NCBI GenBank assembly: GCA_035360795.1
Contig: DAOSBJ010000002.1
Span: forward strand, 1 to 53,973
Direction of reading: 5' to 3'
Source: DAOOKJ01 sp035360795
GTDB taxonomy: Bacteria; Patescibacteriota; Minisyncoccia; UBA6257
DNA length: 53,973 nt
Shown here: positions 24,315-32,516 of the stretch, piece after piece
Numbering within the stretch: the stretch's first letter is position 1
Layout: every line of letters starts with the position of its first letter
Translations under genes and position numbers: made by a program
The notes under the pieces: generated by a model
Seen by the model: the letters and a program-made list of their open reading frames with translations, nothing else
Database searches by the model: none
Told to the model about the DNA's origin: nothing

Positions 24315-25037
24315 TTAATAGTTAACATTTGAATATACCTCTTCAACATCGGGATAATTAGCCAACGCAGAAAAAAGATTATCTAACTCTTCGATTATTT
24401 TTTTATCTTTGATTTCTATAAAATTGTCCGGCACAAATTCAATTTCTGTTTTGAAATCTTTTAAATTTAACTTGTTTTCCAAAAATTTTTTGAGGTCGTT
24501 AAATTTGGACAAATCAGTATAAATAGCAATTTTTTCGTCTTCCTCTTTGATTTCTTGGGCGCCATTTTCTATTGAAGAAAGGGCAAAATCGTCATTCCAA
24601 AGATTTTTATCAATTAAAATTTTACCCATTTCTTTAAAAAGATATTTTACAGTTCCTCCTTCGGTCAATTTTGCCGAGTTTTCGTTTAAAAGATGCCGTA
24701 ATTCAGCCAAAGTGCGATTTTTATTATCAGTGACAGCCTGAATTAATAAAGCCACTCCTTGGGGACCATAGGCCTCGACTAAAATTTCTTCTACGTTTTT
24801 CCCCTCCAAAGAATCCCCTGCTCCTCTTTTTATCGCTTTTTCAATATTTTCTTTTGGCATTCCTAATTCTTTGGCTTTTTCAATCGCAATCCTTAATTTA
24901 GGATTGCTTTCAGCGTCTGTTCCCTTTCTTGCCGCGACTGTAATTAGGTTAGTAATTTTAGAAAATGCTTGGCCTTTTTTAGGGTCTTTCTGCGCTTTCT
25001 GATATTTAACTTTTGCCCATTTAGAATGTCCAGACAT
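24315..25037 (-). CDS. yebC: YebC/PmpR family protein
   Basis: 240 residues beginning with the family signature MSGHSKWAKVKYQKAQKDP and containing GRGAGD-like and GPQGVALL blocks. Members were described as transcription regulators and more recently as translation factors that relieve ribosome stalling at proline stretches. The gene starts the yebC-ruvC-PBP operon, with a clear promoter at 25136-25164 and a 7-bp-periodic array in its leader. Confidence 0.93.
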   Translation of the reverse strand: MSGHSKWAKVKYQKAQKDPKKGQAFSKITNLITVAARKGTDAESNPKLRIAIEKAKELGMPKENIEKAIKRGAGDSLEGKNVEEILVEAYGPQGVALLIQAVTDNKNRTLAELRHLLNENSAKLTEGGTVKYLFKEMGKILIDKNLWNDDFALSSIENGAQEIKEEDEKIAIYTDLSKFNDLKKFLENKLNLKDFKTEIEFVPDNFIEIKDKKIIEELDNLFSALANYPDVEEVYSNVNY

Positions 25038-25077
25038 ACAAAATACAAAATAAAATATAAAAAATAAAAGATATTTT
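25036..25077. repeat. 7-bp-periodic AT array upstream of yebC
   Basis: The heptamers ATACAAA ATACAAA ATAAAAT ATAAAAA ATAAAAG ATATTTT begin at the yebC start codon and lie in its leader. The stretch at 25057-25072 is identical to part of the array at 44355-44372. Confidence 0.7.
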
Positions 25078-25135
25078 GAGTGTTAAGTTTGCTTTTTTAA
25101 TCTTTTATTTTTTTTACCTTTAATCTAGTCAATAT

Positions 25136-25164
25136 ATTATATCGCTTTTTAATGTTTTTTTCAA
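25136..25164 (-). promoter_or_regulatory. Promoter of yebC-ruvC-PBP
   Basis: On the minus strand TTGAAA (25164-25159), 17 nt, and consensus TATAAT (25141-25136). It gives a leader of about 90 bases. Confidence 0.75.
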
Positions 25165-25175
25165 ATAAAAGCAAC

Positions 25176-25204
25176 TTGAATAAATACTGAATTTAGAGTA
25201 AAAT
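25176..25204 (+). promoter_or_regulatory. Promoter of pheS
   Basis: TTGAAT (25176-25181), 17 nt, and TAAAAT (25199-25204). Transcription would start about 7 bases before the ATG at 25218, so the mRNA is almost leaderless. The divergent yebC promoter lies 12 bases to the left. Confidence 0.7.
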
Positions 25205-25217
25205 TAAGATATTATTT

Positions 25218-26219
25218 ATGAATTTAGAAGAAATTAAAAGCCAAGCGAAAAAAGAGATAGAGGCAGTTAAAGAGATTAAAGATTTAGAAAATTGGCGAAT
25301 AAAATATTTAGGCCGGAAAAGCGACCTTTCTTTATTTTTTGATAATCTCAAAAAAATACCATTAGACCAAAGAAAAAAGGAAGCCCAGCAAGCCCATAAT
25401 ATCCGTTTGTTTTTAATTGACCTTTTTAAATCCAAAGAAAAAGATTTTTTAGAACGAGAAGAAAATAATGAGTATTTAGACCTTTCTCAGCCCGGCATAA
25501 AAAAAGAGATTGGGCATTTGCATCCGATTAGTTTGGTTTTAGAAGAGATAGTTGAAATTTTTCGAAGTTTAGGCTTTGAAGTTATAGAAGGACCAGAGAT
25601 TGAGACTGAATATTATAATTTTGATGCTCTAAGAATTCCGGAAACTCACCCTGCTAGAGATATGTGGGATACTCTCTGGATAACATCGAAAATGCTTTTA
25701 AGAACTCATACCAGTCCAATGCAAATTAGATATATGGAAAAACACCAGCCTCCTTTTAGAATTATTGTTCCGGGTAAAACTTTTCGCCATGAAGCAACCG
25801 ATGCTTCTCATGAAATTCAGTTTCATCAAGTTGAAGGTCTGATGGTTTCAAAAAACATTAATTTTTCCAATTTTAAATTTATTATTGAAGAATTTCTAAA
25901 AGCGATTTTTAAAAATAATATTTTGATAAGATTTAGACCAAGTTATTTTCCCTTTGTTACGCCTGGAGTGGAAGTGGATATAAAAATTAGGTCAAAATTT
26001 AAAGAACAGAAGTCAAAAGTGAATCAAAATGAGTGGTTGGAAATTATGGGAGCGGGGATGGTACATCCTGATTTATATAAAATAGTAGGATATAAAGAAA
26101 AAAATCTTCAAGGTTTTGCTTTCGGTTTAGGAGTAGAAAGAATCGCGATGATAAAATATAAAATTTCGGATATTAGATTATTTACCTCTTCAGATATTAG
26201 ATTTTTAAAGCAAATGTAA
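25218..26219 (+). CDS. pheS: Phenylalanyl-tRNA synthetase alpha subunit
   Basis: 333 residues. An N-terminal coiled coil (about 1-90) precedes a class II catalytic core with motif 2 (FRHEATDASHEIQFHQVEGL) and motif 3 (GFAFGLGVERIAMIKY). The alpha subunit holds the active site that charges tRNA-Phe, within an alpha2-beta2 enzyme with PheT. pheT follows after a 69-base spacer that can form a long stem-loop. Confidence 0.96.
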   Translation: MNLEEIKSQAKKEIEAVKEIKDLENWRIKYLGRKSDLSLFFDNLKKIPLDQRKKEAQQAHNIRLFLIDLFKSKEKDFLEREENNEYLDLSQPGIKKEIGHLHPISLVLEEIVEIFRSLGFEVIEGPEIETEYYNFDALRIPETHPARDMWDTLWITSKMLLRTHTSPMQIRYMEKHQPPFRIIVPGKTFRHEATDASHEIQFHQVEGLMVSKNINFSNFKFIIEEFLKAIFKNNILIRFRPSYFPFVTPGVEVDIKIRSKFKEQKSKVNQNEWLEIMGAGMVHPDLYKIVGYKEKNLQGFAFGLGVERIAMIKYKISDIRLFTSSDIRFLKQM

Positions 26220-26229
26220 ACATTCAATT

Positions 26230-26271
26230 CTGTCTGTTCCAATACTACTGAAGCAACATTGGGGCAGGCAG
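26230..26271 (+). promoter_or_regulatory. 14-bp RNA stem-loop between pheS and pheT
   Basis: CTGTCTGTTCCAAT (26230-26243) can pair along its full length with ATTGGGGCAGGCAG (26258-26271), using three G-U pairs, around a 14-nt loop. The pairing is complete only as RNA, not as a DNA palindrome. The stem ends 17 bases before the pheT ATG. The loop contains CUGAAG, reminiscent of a tRNA-Phe anticodon loop. Confidence 0.6.
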
Positions 26272-26288
26272 TTAAAAATTTATTTTTT

Positions 26289-28346
26289 ATGTTGCGTTTT
26301 TCATACAATCTTTTAAAAAAATATCTTCCCTTTAAAGAATCACCTGAAAAATTGGCAGAATTTTTAACAATGTATCTTGCTGAAACCAAAGTTAGTTATT
26401 ATCAAAAAAGGCCAATTTTAGAAGTTGACCTTTTGCCTAATAGAGTTTCAGATTGCAGTGGTCATTTTGGTCTTTTAAAAGAGATAGCTGCCATTTTAGA
26501 TAAAAATTTCGTTTTTCCTTCTGTAAAAATAAAAGAAGATAAAAAGATGCCTTTGGTAGGAGATCGGGTAGAAGTAAAAATTAAAGATTCCAGTTGCCGA
26601 CGGTATCAAATGAGAGCAATTTGGGGATTAAAAGTGAAAGAATCGCCACTCTGGCTTAAGAATACTCTAGAAGAATGTGGCCTTCGGCCGATAAATAGCG
26701 TTGTTGATGCGGTCAATTATACGATGCTTTTAACTGGTCAGCCGCTCCATGTTTTTGATTTTCAAAAAGTCGCTTTTAATAATAAAAAACCAGCAAAAAA
26801 AGAAATTATTGTTCGTTTTGCTAAAAAAGGAGAAAGAATTTTAACTTTGGATAATAAACTCTACAATTTAGAAAACAACCATCTTGTGATTAGTGATATC
26901 GAAAAAATTTTGGCTTTAGCCGGAATTAAAGGAGGAAAATCTGCGGAAGTAGATGAAAAAACGAAAATAATTCTGATTGAAAGTGCCAATTTTTCTCCAG
27001 AGATTATTAGAAAAACCTCCTGTCAATTAAATTTGAAAACTGATGCCTCGTATAGATTTGAACATAATCTTTCCTGTGATTTAACCGATTATAGTTTAGA
27101 TTTAGCTGCTGATTTAATCCAGAAATTAAATGGAGGGGAAATTTTAAGAGGAAAAATAGATAAAAAATCTGGTCAGGTGATAAAAAAAGAAATTTTTATA
27201 AGCTTTAATGACTTTGAAAAATTTGCCGGTTTTAAAATTCCTCAAAAACTAATCCAAAAAAACTTACTTTTATTAGGATTTAATTTAAAAGAAAAAAAGA
27301 ATGGCATTTCAGTTTTTCCCCCTTCCTTAAGAACTGATGTTTTAGTTAAAGAGGATATAATTGGCGAAGTTTTGAGAATAAAAAACTTTAATAATATTCT
27401 AAGTCAGCCGCCGCAAGCAGAATTAGTTTTTAAAAAAGAAGATGAAAATTGGCTTCTAAAAAACAAATTAAAAACTTTATTAAGATGTTTTAATTTGTAC
27501 GAAACCTATAATTACTCTTTCATTTCGAGAAGAGAAAAAGAACTTATTGGGGAAAGTTTTAAAGATTCTGCTATTGAAGTTTTAAATCCAACGAGTGAAC
27601 TTTTTTCTTTTTTAAGGCCAACTTTAGCTTTTAATTTTCTAAAAAATATCAAAGATAATAGTAGATTTGAAGATGAGTTTGGCTTTTTTGAAATCAATAA
27701 CATTTATTTGAAGAAAAAAAATAATTTTAAAGAAGAATTAGTTTTTGCGGGAATAATTTATAAAACTGTCAAAGATAAAAATCTTTTATTTGAAGCAAAA
27801 GGGATAATAGAGAGCATTTTTTTAAGATTAGGACTAGAAAACGAGAAATATCTGTTTAAAGATTTTTCCAAAGACAATAAATACCTTGCGATTTTAAAAA
27901 AGGGTGGAGAAATAATTCTAGAAAAAGAAAAGATTGGGATTATTGGTTATTTTAAAAAAGATTTATTAAAAAAATATGATATTGATGGTCAAGCAGTTTT
28001 TTGGGAAATCAAAGTTTCTCCTTTTAAGAAATTTATCTTTAAAGATAAAATTTTTAGCCCCCTTTTAAAATATCCTCAAACAAAAAGAGATCTGTCGTTA
28101 ATTGTTAGGAAAGATATTCCAGTGATAAAAGTTATCTCAATTATTAAATCTAGTCCTGTCAGATATCTAAAAGAGGTGGAACTTTTTGATGTTTATACTG
28201 GTCAAAACATTGGCAAAGAGGAAAAAAGTCTAACCTTTCATTTAATTTTCTATTCTTCTAGAAAAACTCTAACTTCAGAAGAAGTTGATAAAGAAATGGG
28301 AGAGATTATTAAAAATTTACAAAAAATTAACGCTGTTGTTAGATAA
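26289..28346 (+). CDS. pheT: Phenylalanyl-tRNA synthetase beta subunit, lacking the OB tRNA-binding domain
   Basis: 685 residues from the ATG at 26289; a TTG ten codons upstream lies in the intercistronic stem-loop and is unlikely. The first 40 residues (MLRFSYNLLKKYLPF) match the usual B1 segment. They run straight into the B5-like part (LEVDLLPNRVSDCSGHFG), so the roughly 110-residue EMAPII-like OB domain of standard PheT is absent. The B3/B4 editing region and the C-terminal ferredoxin-fold anticodon-binding domain (KYPQTKRDLSLIV) are present. It pairs with PheS. Confidence 0.94.
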   Translation: MLRFSYNLLKKYLPFKESPEKLAEFLTMYLAETKVSYYQKRPILEVDLLPNRVSDCSGHFGLLKEIAAILDKNFVFPSVKIKEDKKMPLVGDRVEVKIKDSSCRRYQMRAIWGLKVKESPLWLKNTLEECGLRPINSVVDAVNYTMLLTGQPLHVFDFQKVAFNNKKPAKKEIIVRFAKKGERILTLDNKLYNLENNHLVISDIEKILALAGIKGGKSAEVDEKTKIILIESANFSPEIIRKTSCQLNLKTDASYRFEHNLSCDLTDYSLDLAADLIQKLNGGEILRGKIDKKSGQVIKKEIFISFNDFEKFAGFKIPQKLIQKNLLLLGFNLKEKKNGISVFPPSLRTDVLVKEDIIGEVLRIKNFNNILSQPPQAELVFKKEDENWLLKNKLKTLLRCFNLYETYNYSFISRREKELIGESFKDSAIEVLNPTSELFSFLRPTLAFNFLKNIKDNSRFEDEFGFFEINNIYLKKKNNFKEELVFAGIIYKTVKDKNLLFEAKGIIESIFLRLGLENEKYLFKDFSKDNKYLAILKKGGEIILEKEKIGIIGYFKKDLLKKYDIDGQAVFWEIKVSPFKKFIFKDKIFSPLLKYPQTKRDLSLIVRKDIPVIKVISIIKSSPVRYLKEVELFDVYTGQNIGKEEKSLTFHLIFYSSRKTLTSEEVDKEMGEIIKNLQKINAVVR

Positions 28347-28347
28347 A

Positions 28348-30569
28348 ATGGCAAAAGTAAACAAAGAACAAATTAATAAAGAGGAGCAAAATTCTTCTTA
28401 TACTGCTAAAGATATTTATGTTTTAGAAGGATTAGAGTCAGTTAGACGAAGACCGGGAATGTATATTGGTTCAACAGGAGTGGATGGCTTGCATCATTTA
28501 GTGTGGGAAGTAGTAGATAATTCAGTTGACGAAGCGATTTCTGGCTATGCAAAAAATATTTTGGTGGAAATTTTAGACAAAAATAAAGTAGCGATCACTG
28601 ATGATGGTCGCGGTATTCCAGTTGATATTCATCCAAAAACAAAAAGATCAGCCTTAGAGACAGTAATTTGCACTCTTCATGCTGGTGGAAAATTCGGCGG
28701 TCAGTCTTATAAAGTCGCTGGCGGACTTCATGGAGTAGGAGTGTCGGTAGTCAATGCCTTGTCAGAACATTTAATTGCTGAAGTTTGTCGAGATAATACT
28801 TTATATAAGCAAGAATATTCGCGGGGAAAACCAATTACAAAAGTTATTAAAAATGGTAAATGTTCAAAGAGCGGAACAAAGATTACTTTTGAACCAGACC
28901 CAGAAATATTTAAAGAAATAAATTTTGACTTAAAAAGAATTTTAGACCATTTGCGTGAGCAAGCATATTTAACGCCTGGATTGACAATTAAGATTAAAGA
29001 TTATCGCAATAAAACCCTGATTCCTTCTTATACTTTTCATTTCGAAAGCGGAATAAAAGCCTTTATTGAATATTTGACGAGAGACTATAAATGGTTAGTG
29101 AAATCTCCTTTTTATGTTTTTCAAGAAAAAGATAATATTCAAACAGAAATTGCTTTAGTTTATATTGAAGACCAAGAAACTTTGGAATTTTCTTTTGCCA
29201 ATAATATTCATACTCCAGAAGGGGGGATGCATTTAACTGGTTTTAGAACTGCTTTAACCAGAGTTTTAAATGATTATGCTAAAAGTGAAGGATTTTTGAA
29301 AGAAGAAGAGAGCGGTTTTTCTGGAGAAGATACAAGAGAAGGATTAGTGGCAATTATCAGTATAAAATTGAAAGAACCTCAATTTGAAGGTCAAACAAAA
29401 GCGAAATTGGGTAATCCTGAAGCCCGTTTGGCAGTGGAAAAGATAATGAATGAGAGTTTTAAGGAATATCTTCAAATAAACAAGGAGGATGCAAAGAATA
29501 TCATTGAAAAATGCTTACTTTCTTCCAGGGCAAGACAGGCAGCGAAAAAAGCGCGAGAAAATATTTTAAGAAAAGGGGCGTTTGAAGGAGCGACCTTGCC
29601 GGGAAAATTGGCAGATTGTATTTCAAGAAAAGCCGAAGATTCAGAACTTTTTATTGTTGAGGGAGAAAGCGCCGGTGGAAGCGCAAAATTGGCCAGAGAT
29701 AGGAATTACCAAGCAATCTTGCCTTTAAGAGGAAAAATTTTAAATGTTGAAAAAGCCAGATTTGACAAGATGATGGCTTCGGAAGAAATAAAATCTTTAA
29801 TCATTGCTTTAGGAACAACAATTGGCGAGGATTTTGATTTAGACAAACTTCGTTATCATAAAATTATCATTATGAGCGATGCTGATAGCGACGGCGCCCA
29901 TATTAGGACTTTGCTTTTAACTCTTTTTTTCCGCTATTTTAGGCCTATAATTGAAAATGGTTATCTTTACATTGCCCAGCCGCCTTTGTATCGAATTCAG
30001 AAAGGAAAAGAAGTATTTTACGCTTATTCTGACCAAGAAAAAGAGAAAATTGTTAGAGAACTGGCGGGAAAAGAAACTAGAAAAGAAGAAAAACAAAAAG
30101 AAAAAATTATTAGATTAAAATTAGTAGAAGAAAATGAAGAAGGGCAAATTCTAAAAGCAGAATCAAAAGAAGAAGAATCAGAAGAAAAAGTTTCTGGTTT
30201 AAATATCAACCGCTATAAAGGTTTAGGAGAAATGAATCCAGAGCAATTATGGGAAACTACGATGGACCCTGAAAGAAGAATTTTAAAAAAAGTGACAATT
30301 GAAGATGCAGAAGAAGCAGATAAACTTTTTGACATTCTAATGGGAGAAGAGGTTTTGCCAAGAAAAACTTTCATTCAGGCTTATGCCCAAAAAGTNNNNN
30401 NNNNNNNNNNNNNNNNNNNNNNNNNNNNNNNNNNNNNNNNNNNNNNNNNNNNNNNNNNNNNNNNNNNNNNNNNNNNNNNNNNNNNNNNNNNNNNNTGGGA
30501 GAAGAGGTTTTGCCAAGAAAAACTTTCATTCAGGCTTATGCCCAAAAAGTAAAAAATTTAGATGTTTAA
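28348..30569 (+). CDS. gyrB: DNA gyrase subunit B (interrupted by a false assembly gap)
   Basis: The start MAKVNKEQIN at 28348 lies one base after the pheT stop. The GHKL ATPase (GLHGVGVSVVNALS), transducer, and TOPRIM domain (EGESAGG, E438; DADSDG, D511/D513/D515) are present. The 55 bases before the N run (30341-30395) equal the 55 after it (30496-30550). If the copy and the 100 N are removed, the frame continues to the TAA at 30567-30569 and gives a 688-residue protein ending KVKNLDV. Reading through the N as written would give a wrong tail. With GyrA it introduces negative supercoils. A Lys/Glu-rich insert lies at about 575-615. Confidence 0.95.
30396..30495. other. Scaffold gap of 100 N inside gyrB (unjoined 55-nt contig overlap)
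   Basis: The flanks 30341-30395 and 30496-30550 are identical. Deleting one copy plus the N run removes 155 bases and restores the gyrB frame. The gap therefore probably holds no missing sequence. Confidence 0.9.
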
Positions 30570-31269
30570 GAAACTAAAATTATTTTTTACTATCTTTATA
30601 GGAATTTTTTTAATTCTTTTCTTTATTCTCAATGGCCTGGCTTTTATTTCTCTGGCTCAATATAAAACAAAACAATTTTTCAGTTATCTAGAAAATGAAA
30701 TTAAGAGACCACCAAGTTTTTTAGTCTTAAAAACAACCACCACTTTAGGGCAGAAGTCAATGCCTTTTTTAAACAATATAGAGACCTCTACAAACTTTAT
30801 TTTAAAAAAACCAATTTCAAGTTATACAAATAATACTTTGATTCTTCCAAAATTTGAAATTGAAGCCCCAATCATAAAAGTTTCTAAGCCAAACCTCAAT
30901 CTAATTTATCAAGAACTAAAAAAGGGAGTGGTGCTTTATCCTGGTTCTAGTAACCCAGGTGAGGGATATTCTATTATTATTGGTCACTCAAGCCAATATC
31001 CTTGGGAGCCAGGAAGGTATAAATCAGTTTTTTCTTTACTTAATCAACTTCAGAAAGAAGATTTAATTTATCTAATCTGGGAAAATAAATTTTTAGTTTT
31101 TAAAGTTGAAGATAAAAAAATATTTCTCCCTTGGCCAAAAGGAAATGAGACGACGGAAACTGTTTTCCCACCTTCTTCGCAGAAGGTTCTAATTCTTCAA
31201 AGTTGCTGGCCAGTAGGAGTAGCATCTAAAAGAGTAGCAGTTAAAGCGGTTTTAGTAGAAAACTTTTAA
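30562..31269 (+). CDS. Sortase family transpeptidase
   Basis: 235 residues. An N-terminal membrane anchor (about 8-33) precedes a sortase beta-barrel with IIIGHS (catalytic H142), LILQSCWPVG (catalytic C215) and R224. Sortases join secreted proteins that carry a sorting signal to the wall or to each other in pili. No clear LPxTG-type substrate is visible in the window, but the Cys-rich protein at the right edge is cut before its C-terminus. The ATG overlaps the end of gyrB by 8 bases. Confidence 0.88.
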   Translation: MFKKLKLFFTIFIGIFLILFFILNGLAFISLAQYKTKQFFSYLENEIKRPPSFLVLKTTTTLGQKSMPFLNNIETSTNFILKKPISSYTNNTLILPKFEIEAPIIKVSKPNLNLIYQELKKGVVLYPGSSNPGEGYSIIIGHSSQYPWEPGRYKSVFSLLNQLQKEDLIYLIWENKFLVFKVEDKKIFLPWPKGNETTETVFPPSSQKVLILQSCWPVGVASKRVAVKAVLVENF

Positions 31270-31270
31270 T

Positions 31271-31299
31271 TTGCCTTTTTAAACGAAATCCGCTATATT
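31271..31299 (+). promoter_or_regulatory. Promoter of tRNA-Glu
   Basis: TTGCCT (31271-31276), 17 nt, and TATATT (31294-31299), 8 bases before the tRNA 5' end. Confidence 0.65.
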
Positions 31300-31307
31300 A
31301 TTAAAAT

Positions 31308-31381
31308 GGCGTTATCGTCTAGTCTGGTTAGGACACGGGGCCTTCAATCCCGTAACATGGGTTCAAATCCCATTAACGCCA
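31308..31381 (+). tRNA. tRNA-Glu(TTC)
   Basis: The acceptor arms GGCGTTA/TAACGCC pair over 7 bp. The anticodon stem CGGGG/TCCCG encloses the loop CCTTCAA with anticodon TTC, and the T arm has GGTTCAAATCC. The discriminator is A and the CCA is not encoded. Confidence 0.95.
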
Positions 31382-31383
31382 CT

Positions 31384-31418
31384 ATTTACAAAATTTCAAA
31401 TTACAAAATTAAAAATTG
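31384..31418. repeat. 7-bp-periodic AT array between tRNA-Glu and tsaD
   Basis: The heptamers ATTTACA AAATTTC AAATTAC AAAATTA AAAATTG are in register and end just before the tsaD ATG. It shares 20 identical bases with the array before prgI. Confidence 0.75.
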
Positions 31419-31424
31419 GAGTTT

Positions 31425-32510
31425 ATGTTAATTTTGGGAGTTGAAACTTCTTGCGATGAAACTTCAATTGGGCTTTTGGAAGTAAAAAAAACAAAAGCCA
31501 ATTTTTTTATCAATCCTAAAAGTAATCTTTTGGTAAGTCAGATTAAAATTCATCAGAAATATGGCGGAGTAGTGCCGATTTTAGCCAGTCGGGAACATTA
31601 TAAAAACTTACCCTTTCTGTTTAAAAAAATAATTGAAGAAGAAAAAATATCTATTGCCAGAGATATTAATTTGGTTGCGGTTACTAATGGCCCAGGACTT
31701 GTTCCGGCGCTTTTAATTGGGGTAAATTTTTCGAAAACTTTAGCCTGGTACTTTGATAAACCAATAATCGGAGTTAGCCATCTCTCTGGCCATCTTTTGA
31801 GTTTTCTTTTACCTCCTTTAGAAGAAAAAAAAAGAATTTCTCTTTCTTATTTAAACTCACTTTTTCCTTTGATTGCTTTGATTGTTTCCGGAGGGCATAC
31901 TTTGCTTGTCTACTGTAAAAAAATAAATGATTATGACATTATTGGCGAAACTTTAGATGACGCTGCTGGCGAGTGTTTTGATAAAACAGCCAGAATTTTG
32001 AATCTTAGTTATCCTGGCGGGCCAATAATCTCTCAATTATCTCGGAAATATAGGATCCAAATTCCAAATTCCAAATTCCAAATTCCAAATTTTCCCCGTC
32101 CAATGATTAATCAGAATAATTATAATTTTTCTTTTTCTGGATTAAAAACAGCAGTTTTATATTTCTGGCAAAAATTAAAAAAAGAGGAAAGAGAAAAATT
32201 AACGCCAGCAGTTGCTTATGAAATTGAGGAAGCAATTACCGATGTTTTAGTTAAAAAAACTTTTAAGGCAATAAATGATTTTGAAGTCAAAACCTTGGTT
32301 ATTGGTGGGGGAGTAGCTTCAAATTTACGATTAAGAGAAAAAATAGAAGAGACAATTAAAAAAGAGAAATTGAAAATAAATTTTATTCCTCCGCCTTTAG
32401 AATACTCTACTGATAATGCTATAATGATAGCACTGGCTGGCTTTTTTGAATCTTTTAAAAAAATAGAGGATTGGCGAAAGATTGATGCCTTTGCCAATAA
32501 AAAATTTTAA
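31425..32510 (+). CDS. tsaD: tRNA N6-threonylcarbamoyladenosine transferase TsaD
   Basis: 361 residues of the Kae1/Qri7/TsaD family. The ASKHA fold shows GVETSCDETS, the metal-binding HLSGH motif (in GVSHLSGHLLSF), the SGGHT loop and GGGVASNLRLR. It transfers the threonylcarbamoyl group to A37 of ANN-reading tRNAs. A short insert (IQIPNSKFQIPNF) is encoded by about five copies of the heptamer TTCCAAA at 32055-32089. I use the ATG at 31425; a TTG at 31416 lies in the upstream repeat. Confidence 0.95.
   Translation: MLILGVETSCDETSIGLLEVKKTKANFFINPKSNLLVSQIKIHQKYGGVVPILASREHYKNLPFLFKKIIEEEKISIARDINLVAVTNGPGLVPALLIGVNFSKTLAWYFDKPIIGVSHLSGHLLSFLLPPLEEKKRISLSYLNSLFPLIALIVSGGHTLLVYCKKINDYDIIGETLDDAAGECFDKTARILNLSYPGGPIISQLSRKYRIQIPNSKFQIPNFPRPMINQNNYNFSFSGLKTAVLYFWQKLKKEEREKLTPAVAYEIEEAITDVLVKKTFKAINDFEVKTLVIGGGVASNLRLREKIEETIKKEKLKINFIPPPLEYSTDNAIMIALAGFFESFKKIEDWRKIDAFANKKF
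32055..32089 (+). repeat. Coding heptamer array (TTCCAAA) inside tsaD
   Basis: One ATCCAAA followed by four exact TTCCAAA units. Because 7 is not a multiple of 3, the unit is read in successive frames, and three units encode seven residues. Confidence 0.85.
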
Positions 32511-32516
32511 GAGTTT

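Noticed and set aside
25038..25217. Riboswitch or small RNA in the yebC-pheS spacer
   Set aside because: The spacer is accounted for by two divergent promoters and a heptamer array; I found no conserved riboswitch core.
30383..30577. Extra ORFs spanning the N run in gyrB and the alternative GyrB tail
   Set aside because: They are products of reading through placeholder N; collapsing the duplicate gives a normal C-terminus.
32055..32089. Possible CRISPR-like or minisatellite locus
   Set aside because: Units are 7 bp, contiguous and without spacers, and they lie inside a conserved gene; no cas gene is present in the window.
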